From Enoplolaimus lenunculus (Eukaryota > Nematoda > Enoplea > Enoplida > Thoracostomopsidae): 64,000 nt of DNA. Both the position numbers and the translations under genes were made by a program. The DNA is taken from assembly GCA_030248215.1 (NCBI GenBank), contig JASANG010002490.1, positions 1-64,000 on the forward strand. Direction: 5' to 3'. The first letter of the stretch is position 1, and each line of letters opens with the position of its first letter. Below the pieces are notes generated by a model. The model was not told where the DNA came from. It saw nothing but the letters and a program-made list of their open reading frames with translations, and made no database searches. Below, one piece after another: positions 25,500 through 35,636 of the stretch.

Positions 25500-25632
25500 T
25501 TGTCCTGAAGTCATTTATGCACTACAATTACGTATGATTGACATAATGGACTCTGATTATTGTTTAGAGACTCTTTCTGATTGCAAACTCTTATTAGGGA
25601 TAATGACCCTTACTGATTGTGACTAAAAACGG
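25500..25632. mobile_element. TACTGTATTGACC-family fragment
   Basis: The phrases CCTGAAGTCATTTATGC, AATGGACTCTGATTATTG and ACTCTTATTAGGGATAATG match the interior of the 24552 copy. No termini are preserved. Confidence 0.45.
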
Positions 25633-25810
25633 GGACCTCCAAACGGACACCCATTTTTACCGGAAACGGATCGGTTACACCCTGATATATTATATATCGT
25701 TTACACTGTGTAATAAACAAAATAGAGTTTGGCTGTCTGAAGATAATCTCTTACTTATGTATTTGTTAAGGAAATACTTAGTCAATTTTTGTTTTCTAAA
25801 TTATACTTAT

Positions 25811-26045
25811 CACAGTAAATTCTAGTGAGTTGATTTTTGCTTTGAATGAGTTAAACTCACTCAGAATCCTGAGTTATGAATTAGGCTTTTCTGAACTCAA
25901 AATTGTGAATTGATTGAACTCACTCTGAGTTAATTAACGAACTCATCCGGAAAAAATTCAGCTCAGTGCGAGCGGATGTTTCCTGTTATTAACTCAGAAA
26001 TAACCAAAAATTACTGACACAGTCTGTAGTTGACTAATCAACTCC
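25811..26045. mobile_element. palindromic MITE, TGAGTT/AACTCA family, copy 4
   Basis: The left end CACAGTAAATTCTAGTGAGT is recognisable. The body has TGAGTT/AACTCA palindromes. The right terminus is eroded. Confidence 0.65.
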
Positions 26046-26511
26046 AAGTCACTGAACAAATGTGTCTTGGTACAGACTGAAAGTTTCGGTATAAAACCTA
26101 AACATATGATTAACCAGCTTACGATCTGCTCAACCAGCTGGATGCTTATAGTCTTTAAAATAACCAAAATAAATGTACTATGAATAGATCCCTCGAGAAT
26201 GATAGTTTGACAAAAACTATAATAGAAACAGCATTTATGCAAAACCAAACCATAACTTTTAAAGCTTTGGTGATGACAAGTTTAACCTTTGGCTATTTTT
26301 TTTTCTCAACCAACGTTAACATTTGACAAACTGCGTCAATTCGGTTAATCCATTCGGTTCTCATAGAACTTATTTTGCTACATTAACGTTATTTCATTCG
26401 TAACCTACACCAGAGGTGAACCCGGTCACCGGCGTTCGACCAGCCGGTCCGGCCGCTAACATTTCGCTTGCCTTAGCGTAAAAACAACGCCTAAAAATTA
26501 TCCCTTAAAAT

Positions 26512-26874
26512 ATGGAGGAAAAGTGGAACAACTGCCTAGAAGAACTCGACATCGGCGACAGAGCCGTACTTGCAACAACCGCGGTGCAACTTTGTGGTTC
26601 ATTGGTAAAGGCAAGGAAGGGAATCGTTTGAACTTTCTGACGCACAACAAACGAACTATAGACTGCTGAAGAAACAAATATTGAAAATAAAGAAAGTCCG
26701 TTTCAAAATTGACAAAGTAAGTATTCGATTCAATGAAACATTTAGAAGGAATGGTGTATGCTTCTATCACCAGTACAAGTGAAATAATCGGGGACTTGAG
26801 GCGTCGACACGATTTCACTCCGAATGTTATTTAAATGTTTTTTTCAGCGAGCGAAGGCATCCGCGGTAGTTTAA
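26512..26874 (+). pseudogene. small unidentified gene with an apparent frameshift
   Basis: ATG at 26512 opens 39 codons beginning MEEKWNNCLEELDIGDRAVL and closes at 26629-26631. In the next frame (+1), 26609-26716 is open, reads ESFELSDAQQTNYRLLKKQI from 26621, and ends at a strong donor AAA|GTAAGT. A matching acceptor TTTTTTTCAG at 26838-26847 starts a phase-consistent terminal exon, RAKASAVV, with its stop at 26872-26874. Both frames look like parts of one helical, charged protein. A one-base error or mutation near 26605-26620 is the simplest explanation. No family is recognised. Chance open frames remain possible. Confidence 0.35.
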
Positions 26875-26965
26875 GACTTAACCGATTCCGCAGGTTTATT
26901 CTAACGAATGTAAAATGTCCACTTTTTTTGTCACTGCTGAAAAATAGTCGGGTATATCTCTTTCT

Positions 26966-27176
26966 GGATCCATGTTACTTTAAGGTGCGTCCAGGTTTCT
27001 GGTGGGTCTATAAAAGAGTAAGTTTAAATTGCAGATTACATTTTTTGCTTAGAATTAGGCTTAGGCTTCGGCTTAGGCTTAGTGTTAGGAACACAATTTT
27101 GCAACGCTTAGGCTTAGGCTTAGGTTCAAAAATACGCTTAATCCACTGTTGCGCCCGTTAAAGTAACATTGGCCCC
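26966..27176. mobile_element. hAT-like telomere-motif MITE, variant ends
   Basis: The left end GGATCCATGTTACTTTAAGG and the right end GTTAAAGTAACATTGGCCCC are inverted. The interior has repeated TTAGGCTTAGGCTTAGG. The sub-terminal GGTGGGTCTATAAAAGAGTA is shared with end fragments near 23920 and 60545, marking a subfamily. Confidence 0.7.
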
Positions 27177-27593
27177 TTTATGTATGGGTATCTGTTTCGG
27201 ATCCTGCTTAACCATACTTATCATTTCATTTTGAGTACATATTAGCGAACAGACAAGAACCTTTTTAAAAACATTTTAAAATTGTCGTTAACTCGAAAAA
27301 ATAAATAAATACTTAAAATAAAGCATAAAAATGTCTGTACCAATATGCATTAACCCATTTTATGCCGTGTCGTTGTTTACACACGACACCAGCATATCCG
27401 TAACGAACTCAACGCATTAGGGGATCCAACAAAATACCAATGTTACACAGACATGTTTACAGTCGGGTTGTAAACTGACGTTGAAATTAAAATATTTTCA
27501 AGCTGAGCCGTTTCGGGTTCTTTTAAATGTGGGCCCGTGAACGAAATTTATTAGAATTAGCTATGACATATAATTATCACCTGCACTGTAAAT

Positions 27594-27835
27594 CCCAGTA
27601 AGTTAATTGATCAGCTCATACGGAAAGTTAGTTATTTCTGAGTTAATAACAGTTAAACTTTAACTCACGTTGAGTTGAGTTGATTTTCTATGTGAGTTGA
27701 GTTGACTCCGGGTGAGTTGATTAAATAAATCAGAATGTGCTGAATCAACTCAGATTGTGAGTCTTGATAGTCCTAACTCAGATTGAGTGATTTAATTCAT
27801 TCTGAGTTACAATCAACTCACTGGAATTTACAGTG
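27594..27835. mobile_element. palindromic MITE, TGAGTT/AACTCA family, copy 5
   Basis: The near-intact termini CACTGTAAATCCCAGTAAGT and ACTCACTGGAATTTACAGTG are inverted, with a fully palindromic body. It is one of the best preserved copies. Confidence 0.85.
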
Positions 27836-28120
27836 TGGTTCTCACACTTTCGGGTCAAATAAAATCAACCACAATAACCGAATAAGCACGAGCCGAATAA
27901 GATAATTGTTTTGATGCGGGTATACCAGCAAGTAAAGAATTTTAACGTGTGGGCTAAAGTTTAAAAATCGTTACCCACCTAAAATTTTCACAAAAACAGC
28001 AAACAACATAGCTGTACCGGTGGTGCTGTGTAATGTGCAATGTTATCCTGTGTTTACATTTTTATACTTACTGTAAAATTAAACAATTGTATTGAACGCA
28101 GAAGGAAAAATATGGCGGGT

Positions 28121-28215
28121 ATTACGTAAAAGCGGGTAACAGTAAAAGAATTCTGCGCGAGTAAAGGCGGGTAACTGGTAAAGGAATTTTGTGCGCGTAT
28201 ACCCGCGGGTAAAAA
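28121..28215. repeat. imperfect tandem GCGGGTAACNGTAAA repeat downstream of the kelch gene
   Basis: GCGGGTAACAGTAAAAGAAT and GCGGGTAACTGGTAAAGGAA recur with GCGCG spacers. They lie just beyond the kelch stop codon on the minus strand, possibly in its 3' UTR or flank. Confidence 0.5.
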
Positions 28216-28305
28216 AAATTCGGCAGGTAAGGTGCAGCTCGGGTGAAGAAATCTTTACCCACTTACAAATTTGTTCCTGAGTCGAACTTGGGCGAGGGCG
28301 GGATT

Positions 28306-31300
28306 CTACAGCACCACATAAGCATAAGAAAATCGCGGTTGCCGTATGGAAGCCACAATTTTCCACTGTTTTGTAACAGAATCAAACCGTTCAACACTTT
28401 TTAGCAGACCTTTTGCATTCCAGCCCCCAACAGCGAATAAATAGTTTCCAATAGCAACCAGGGCAAAATCTTGTCGTCCTTGAATCATCGAGGGTACTCG
28501 CTCCCATAATCCACGGTGAGGCGTGAACGCCCAGCAGTCGTGCGTAGCGTCTGTGCCGTTCCACCCACCGCACGTATAAATTCGCGGATCAATGACGGCT
28601 GATGCGTGCAGTGTGGTTGGATGCGGCAGCGGACGCACGTACCACCAAGATTTTTTGTCGAAGTCGTATCTGAAACAAATTGTTTTATTATCAGCTGGGC
28701 CCTGTATTCTCAAATGTGTGTAGCATTTATCACCAGTAGGAGTCAGGTCTTGTTTTAACCTGTGATCATTGATGTTTGAAATTAAACACATTTTTCGCAT
28801 TTGATTTGCCCAATTGCTGTAAAAATGAAATCCACAATTGCAGTAGTTTGTCAGTTCGAAAACGTATATCGCTAGACTATTGATAGGTGCTGTACGCATT
28901 TTAAGATTATAGCACCGAATTCATTTAACGAACTCAGTCACGTTTTCATTTCACGAACTCAGCCAAGATTTCATTTCACGAGGACATAGCATTAAGCAAT
29001 ATAGTTATTATATATGCCAATAGCGTTTTATTTCAAATCGGAAGTGCCAAAGATTTCATTTCGAAAGAGCACAATTTCTGATAATGAGTTTCTGTGATCG
29101 AAAGTAGCGAATGTGAAAAAACATTTAATATTTTAGAGCCGCCTGCAGGTTGTGGGTTATGTGCGTTCCGACTTAAGCTTACGATTTTAGTTTAGCTTTC
29201 GCTAGTTGTCAAGTGTTTCAATTACATAGGAAACGTAAGTAACTAAAAGATAAAAGTTCAGATTCAACGCTAAAATCTTTAAAATAGCTTTTCTTCTGAA
29301 TTAAAGTCATAGATTCGTTCGAACATTTTGAATATAGTTACGGTTTGTTCTAAAATTTCAAACCGTAGGGCACCCACCTTTCAACAGCATCCAAATTTCC
29401 TCGCTCATCATGCCCCCCAATCACATAGAGGGCGCCATCAAAGCCAACAGCGGACGCGCCGACTCGCGGCATTCTCATTGGCTGCTGGAGCCACGTCCAT
29501 TTTTGAGTATCAGATCGTAACAATTCACAGCTCGCTGCGTAATAGTTACGATCTGATTTACCCCCGCAGACATATAACGTACCGCGGTACGTTATTGCTG
29601 CAGCGTTCGCGCGTGTTGTTCGCAACGAATATGAGCGAACAAAACCATGGCTGCGCCGCCCATCGCCATTTCCACCCTGTCCATTTGGCCCCTGACCCGC
29701 TGCTACAGCACCGGTGAACACTTCAGTACTCGCTAGGAACGCAGAATCGTGATAGCCACCCGCGACAAACAGTTTTTCACCATCGTCGAGTAGTCCGGCG
29801 AAATGAAATGCTCGACCTGTAAAGTTTTAAAAATTTTAAAATTCTTAATTTCAAATTTAAGTTTTAAGTCTAAACCGTAGTTTAATCCTATGTTTTATTC
29901 TAGGCAAAAGTATGATACCTGATACTGTAGTAACAAGAATAAAACGGTGTAATAACAGAGGGTCTTCATTTTATGTTCTAATCAATATTATTCTGTATCC
30001 CTAATTAGAGTCCGTTAATCTAACCGAATAACAAGATGAGGGCAAACAAATGTTTCTTGAGTACACGGAATGTTTACAGCGACAACTAATTTAAATATTT
30101 ACTAAGCCTAAGCCTAAGCCACAAACCAGTTTAGCGTCTAACCGCCAGTTTGAGATAAATCCTCTGTCACTTGCACAAATATTTGAATGATTGCTTTGAA
30201 ATTATGCAAAAAATACAACATTGCTACGAACAGATGACAACACTGACACCACAAACCGGAAAATTTTTTACGAGTTAAGCATGTAATAATACTTGCAGCA
30301 CAGTAAAACGATAAAATGTATTAACAATAGACCGCTTTTTGGGACAAAATCGTGCGCAAAAATTGAACTGGATGACCGCGACAAATTTAGGGAAACGCAG
30401 GCCAACAATTTAACAGGAAGGTAACAGTTCAATCGAAACATTACGTAAACTTTTCGAGGTCTTGGTATTGACATGAACAAAGTCTCCGAAGACCAACTAA
30501 ATATGAAAGGTGCAGCCGGGCCCGGAGCCAAGGGGGGAGGCAGGACGGGGCCTTAGCCCCCCCCCCCCGGAATAATTTTGGCCCCTAAAAAATTGTCAAC
30601 TTTGGTTGTAACTCATTAAAAGCCCTTGAATTCCTCTCCTGAAAATTTTTTAGCCGCCCCTAGCAAGGTGAGCTAGCTACGGGCCAGGGTACAGCCCTCT
30701 TATGCGCCCGTGCAGTTGTTAATGTTTGAGATACGTTGAATTTACTTGCCTGCAATTAGCGTTTCGTTCAACTGGCGGTTGTAGCCTGGGAAATTGGGAC
30801 AATAAAGTTCGAGGGTTGAAGTCACTCCATTTTCATTCATACCACCAATCAACAAAATACAGTTGCCTCGAAACGGAACATCAAACAAATTTGACCGCGA
30901 TGTATATCCTGGAAAAAAGCAATTCATTCACATGTTTTTACAATAACTTGCATACGCAATGTCACAATTTTAATTGATATCATGTGTTAGTAGAAATACC
31001 TTCAGGTACACAGACTAAAAATTTTGAATTGGAATTTAATAGACAATTGTCAATCAAGTTTCAAGGCTTGTACAAATCCTTAACATATGCCAAAACGGTG
31101 TATTTTAAGAGAGTTGCACATGTGTGCTACAACGGATTACTAGTCGATTACTAGTCTATACTACGAGCAACTTAAAACAAACAAACTGTGTACGCCAAAT
31201 ACACAGATTGACTGTGTTAAGCTCCTCGCGCTTGAGCGTTTAAGCTTTGATAGTCGATTGGCGATAGTAAACGGATATCATCCGAGACAGACGGAGTTTT

Positions 31301-32143
31301 TGAAATTATGTCTCCGATGGATCAGAAAATGGTACCAGTAGAAATTATAACTATTTATTTTATATTTCCTTAAAATTTATCCACACTTATCCATCGTCGT
31401 ATCCAGAAATTTCTCACTGAAGAACGGGCTGGCAAAAGTTTTTACAACGCAACATTTCGTGTCTTAACCGATAGAAAAAAATGTATGGTAGGGACTTTAC
31501 CATTTTATCGCAAAAAATTGTCTGATGAAGGCTTATACGTCTTCACCGCCCTTTTCGATCCGCTCGCTTACTTTTATTTGCGTTTAAAAGAAAATAGTCT
31601 CGGTACATAAAGGTTAAAAAAACTTTTCGCCTATAATTTTTTCACTTACCTTCATTTCTAAGCCGGACTCGGACACTGGACTCTGTTACCTTCATTTCTA
31701 AGCCGGACTCGGACACTGGACCCTGTTACCTTCATTTCTAAGCCGGACTTGGACACTGGACTCTGTTACCTTCATTTCTAAGCCGGACTCGGACACTGGA
31801 CTCTCTTACCTTCATTTCTAAGCCGGACTCCGACACTGGACTCTCTACGTCGAACGCATCTGCTTCGAATTGCATTCACTCGTTCTTCAAGTCGTGCAAT
31901 TTCAGCAATTAACCATGTTAAGTTCGATTTATCCGACCTACTACAGATAGGTTTGGTGTCGGAAATAAATTCTCCGGTTGAAAGCAGTACAACACTGGTT
32001 ATGATAAAAGTTTGAAAAATTGTCAAGTTACACCTGATTTTTGCTGTTGATTGAGACAAGGAGCTGATATTTTTCGGCAAAGCTAAATTTGCAACGAGTG
32101 AAGCGTATTTTGAGGGTAATAGCTGACAGTGCGGGTACTCCAT
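28306..32143 (-). CDS. membrane-anchored coiled-coil kelch-repeat protein, four exons, 431 aa
   Basis: Exons on the minus strand are 32143-31810, 30908-30750, 29816-29378 and 28669-28306. All phases match and the total is 1,296 nt. Residues about 40-56 are hydrophobic (TIFQTFIITSVVLLS), suggesting a signal anchor. Residues about 76-95 (WLIAEIARLEERVNAI) look like a short coiled coil. From about residue 125 six kelch blades follow, each with a GG doublet: CILLIGGMNENG, LFVAGGYHDS, LYVCGGKSD, LYVIGGHDERG, IYTCGGWNG and LFAVGGWNAKG. No BTB or BACK exon is visible, so it is not a standard Cullin adaptor. A six-bladed propeller on a membrane stalk is inferred; the ligand is unknown. Intron 2 uses a GC donor (CAG|GCAAGT), the only choice that keeps frame. 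The exon 1 start is the first ATG of the frame. The last blade ends soon after its final strand, so a further exon is not excluded. Confidence 0.8.
29933..30066. mobile_element. TACTGTATTGACC-family element, internally shortened, in a kelch intron
   Basis: It starts TACTGTAGTAACAAGAATAA and includes CCCTAATTAGAGTCCGTTAA, as in the 44448 copy. It sits in kelch intron 2 and is followed by a short CCTAAGCC run at 30094-30121. Confidence 0.5.
30512..30685. mobile_element. GTAGCCAGCTCACC-family repeat in a kelch intron
   Basis: The left end GCAGCCGGGCCCGGAGCC and the right end GTGAGCTAGCTACGGGCC are family termini. Between them are a C-rich run and the shared phrases CCCTAAAAAATTGTCAAC and TTGTAACTCATTAAAAGCCC. 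Confidence 0.65.
31398..31562. mobile_element. GGATCCGC-end repeat, copy 3
   Basis: It contains GGGACTTTACCATTTTATCG, AAAAAATTGTC and a diverged right end TTCGATCCGCTCGC. It lies in the first kelch intron and is diverged from the 5116 copy. Confidence 0.45.
31641..31844 (-). repeat. five exact 40-bp tandem units spanning an exon end and its splice donor
   Basis: Units start at 31641, 31681, 31721, 31761 and 31801 and differ by only a few bases. On the minus strand each holds the last codons of kelch exon 1 (CGGCTTAGAAATGAAG) plus a GTAA donor. The 5'-most donor (GT at 31808-31809, GTAAGA) gives the correct phase into exon 2. The other four add multiples of 40 nt and run into an in-frame TAG. 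The duplication is recent. Confidence 0.9.
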
Positions 32144-32159
32144 CAGGGTTTGAGAAAAC

Positions 32160-33800
32160 TAAGCTAGAGTATCGAGCCAAGAACGTTGCAGCTTAAAAAT
32201 TGTTTATTCAGCTAATAAACTTGGTTACTGTAAACAAGAGTGGATGAACACTCTTTGGCAAGAGTGCGCAATTCGTATCGAAGTGGTAAAAATGTATCAG
32301 CATTCGGTTTGTTTTTACCGTAGCCTATCAATTTTAAATAGGGGTTCGATATCATATGTAATATACCTGAAACATATGAAACAAAGACTATATATTTTCA
32401 AGAACGAACCACTTTATTCCATGAGCATATCATGTATTTTCTTCGTTTGCGCAAATTTCAACCTCAAAACTCGATAAACACTGGGGGTAGGGCACAAACC
32501 GTTACGCTCGCAGGGTACATTGTTTTCACCATTGACTATAACAATTTGCATACTCTTATGTAGGAGAATGATCAGCCACTCTTGCTGAATGAAAGATAGT
32601 TTTGTTTGCAAGTAATTGTTAAGCGGTTAAAAATGTTGACTTAATACATTTGTTCGTAGAATAAATGCTGCAACTAAAGATTCATGACCAATATTTATTT
32701 TTAGGGGCTGTACCTGCCAGTACCGAAAGCTTGCCCAAAACCCTACGCCTTTAATCATTGTGAGGATATGCTGAAAACTAGCACACCCATAACCTTAAGA
32801 CTTGAGAAGCCTAACTTCGACCAAGATATTATTTCGATCTACAGAAGCAGTAGTAAATTCTTTGAAGCGACAGAGTGTTTTTGCAATTTTCTCAAGATAT
32901 TTTTCTGTTTCTATTAATCCTGAAGAAATATATAAATATTTACTTGTATACCGGCGCCAGGGTTGGGTACCGGAAAAAAACCAACTGAAAAAACGGGTTT
33001 TTTCAATTTTTTCCAAGAGGGTATCCAAGTGGAAAATTACTTTTTTATTAATCTCAGTAAATTACTTTCAAAACAGCGTCAAAACATCGGGGAAAATCGT
33101 GAAAAATTAAATTTTTTCATGCTCCCGTCACCGTGAAGGTTGACTTTTTGGAGGAGAATCAGCGACGGATCCAAGCATTCGCGAGCGAGAAGCTAAACGC
33201 CATTTTAGTGATACACCTTAATATAAGTTTAGTTTTGATTGCTGTTGAGGGCCTAAACCAGAGTGGCCCCCATTTGAATCCACCAACGGGAAGAATTGAG
33301 AAATATAATCATCTCTTAAATTTTGTGGACTAACCAGGAAAACGCATGTTTACAGGGTTTAAGAATACTCAGCTTGATTATCATTCCCTCTCGAAATGAA
33401 GTCCTAGCTGAAACCCTAGTGCTTTTGTAAACGGAACGATACTTTACTAAAGCTACGGTGGCTCCTCGGAGATGGATGCAGGGTAATAAGAATTGTCTCT
33501 CCTTTCATCCCAACAGTGCTACGATGCTGAAAAGTAGGCTTGCGAAGGTTTACAAACTAAACTAGAACTCCAGTTGCATCCTTGCTACTATATACTCCTT
33601 TAATCTTAAAATGATTGCTATATCTGTTATTTTGCTGTTTCTCTTTGATGCAACATTTGTTGTAGATATATGCCGCGTTTACTTCCGAATCTAGCTTCTG
33701 ATTAATTTCATTTGTCATATATCGATGACACTACAAATCGTATTGCCAGACTATGTGTCGGACTCAACTCCACAAGTTTGTGGCCACCTTAGCTGACATA
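32160..33800. other. AT-rich spacer upstream of the kelch gene
   Basis: No exon can be supported. Both strands carry open frames of 60-100 codons near 32.8-33.3 kb without recognisable domains. The sequence just upstream of the kelch ATG (minus strand) contains TTTTTAAG, a possible trans-splice acceptor. Confidence 0.4.
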
Positions 33801-33805
33801 TGCTC

Positions 33806-34013
33806 CTTTTAATAAAAGTATAAAAATTAATAAAAGTAGGCAAAAGACGTAAATTTAGCCAAAATTTAATAAAAGTACACAAAAAATGTAAATTTAACAC
33901 AAATTAATAAAAGTAACAAAAAACGTAAATTTAACCAAAATTAATAAAAAAGTAAATAAACGACGTAAATTCAACCAAAATTAATAAAAGTAAACCAAAT
34001 ACCTAAATTTATA
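33806..34013. repeat. AT-rich tandem repeat, about 45-bp units, five copies
   Basis: Repeated phrases ATTAATAAAAGTA, AAAACGTAAATTTA and ACCAAAATTAATAAAAG recur about five times with small indels. It is low-complexity and non-coding. Confidence 0.75.
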
Positions 34014-34500
34014 TCAATAATTTAAACAAAAAACTGTCTTATTTTCACTAAATTATAAGCAATTAATGAATATACAACAATTTGTAATCTTATAACTCTT
34101 TGTTATTTTAGACAAAAAATAAAACTTTTCAACTCTTGCTGAAGACAACAATCGTCAAAACGTAAATAGAACAACACAACATTTATCGCATAAATTGTGA
34201 ACAAACTTGTGAAATAAATGCGTAAAACCAGGTGAATAAAGAAAAAAATCACTATGAACCGAAGTGCTAAAATCATCTTTAATGTTTGAAAATACAGACA
34301 TTCTGTTTACTCGGTAAAATATAATACTTCAGCGCAAATCTGTGCTAAATAAATACTTTTTGGATGTTAAGAATGAAACAGATACTGTGTGCAACAATTT
34401 TTCAGCGGAACAGATGCAGTTTAGAACAAAACCGATGCAACTTTCACAATATCATGCGTAACACCGGGTAACATTTGAGGTTGGTTTGTGTTATGAACAA

Positions 34501-34795
34501 TGACGTCAAAAAGCTTCAGTATCTCGGATACTGTAGTAGCCAAACATGTTTCAGTATCACAAATACCAATTTTTTTGCTTTAAGTATCCGGGATGCTGAA
34601 GTTTTTTTGGCTTCAGTGTTCTAAAATTGTTCAGCATCCTGGATGCTGTAGCCAAAAAGTGTCAGTATCCCGGACGCCAAAGCTGTTTTGGTTTCAGTAT
34701 CCGGACGCCAAAGCGATTTTGGTTTCAGTATTCCGAATACTGAAGCTCTTTTTGGCCTTGGCGTCCCATACTGAAGCCAAAAAGCTACAATGTCC
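34501..34795. repeat. clustered TTCAGTATCC/GGATACTGAA palindromes
   Basis: CAGTATC, CAGCATCC and GGATGCTGAAG motifs alternate in both orientations, separated by GCCAAAAAG/CTTTTTGGC. Outer arms ACGTCAAAAAGCTTCAG and CTGAAGCCAAAAAGCTAC suggest a TIR element built from one palindrome. It is non-coding and only one copy was seen. Confidence 0.6.
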
Positions 34796-34959
34796 ATGAC
34801 ACAATCCCTTTCAAAGGTTACCTGGTTTACGCGTGATTGACTGAATCTATTGCAAATCAAGGGTTATTAATGCATCTTCGACGGTATAAAGGGCGGTGTA
34901 AAAACTTAGTTAACTCATCGTGGCATATTAATATATATTCTATTTCATCTGATTACTAA

Positions 34960-35155
34960 TTTCAAAACAGGATTCGAGTTCCGGATTCTCGGACGGGAAA
35001 CGTTTTTACTGCCACAATTCGACTGTGAACCTGGGCTCGTGACGCTTGAATTTGAAGGATATCTCGTTTTTCGATGGTTCTGTAATACAGAAACGCATCT
35101 TTCGTGTTCAAAGCTTGTGGTTAGTTGCTCATAGTATACTTTGTGTCAAAAGGTG
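34960..35155 (-). mobile_element. degraded relative of the tRNA-like TIR element
   Basis: AGTTGCTCATAGTATACTTT and GCTCGTGACGCTTGAAT resemble the 23047 and 52277 copies. The termini are lost. Confidence 0.35.
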
Positions 35156-35400
35156 CAGAGTTGAAAAAAACATTGTGGACGTTGGCTAAAAAGTAAAAAT
35201 AATGAGAATCTTGATAGACCACGATGTTTTATGAATAGACCAATTTGACCCATATCACACATAACCGCGGTAGTTTGATTCGTTCAGATGTATTCCTTAG
35301 ATTCTGACCTTAACATCAACCAATTTAATAAGAACAAACCTTGGTTTTGGGTGTTGGGTCACAAGGGTCAACTACCTTAAGTCATGGCAATCATAGGGTC

Positions 35401-35573
35401 AGTCCATTAGCCAGCTCACGTGGGTAAGAAAGGCTAAAAAATTTGTCGGCTGGGGCCCATAAAGGTTTTCGTTGACTTGCAGTAAAGTTGAAAACTTTAT
35501 AGGGGGTCAAAATTGTTCCAGAGGGGTTGAGCCCTCCTCCCCTCGGCATCTCTTGGCTAGGGGCCCGCATAGG
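35401..35573. mobile_element. GTAGCCAGCTCACC-family repeat beside the 3' end of methyltransferase A
   Basis: The left AGTCCATTAGCCAGCTCACG and the right TAGGGGCCCGCATAGGG are family ends. It lies about 65 bp past the stop codon of the methyltransferase at 35637 and may be part of its 3' UTR. Confidence 0.5.
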
Positions 35574-35636
35574 GTACCTACACATCGTTACCCATTTTTA
35601 TCTCTGAGAAAAGATATAACAGTTGCGCCATTGAAA

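Noticed and set aside
29328-29717. 129-codon plus-strand ORF
   Set aside because: It is antisense to the kelch exon 3, and the opposite strand has clear kelch repeats.
31641-31844. A CRISPR array
   Set aside because: The units are directly contiguous with no unique spacers, and they derive from a eukaryotic exon end and donor.
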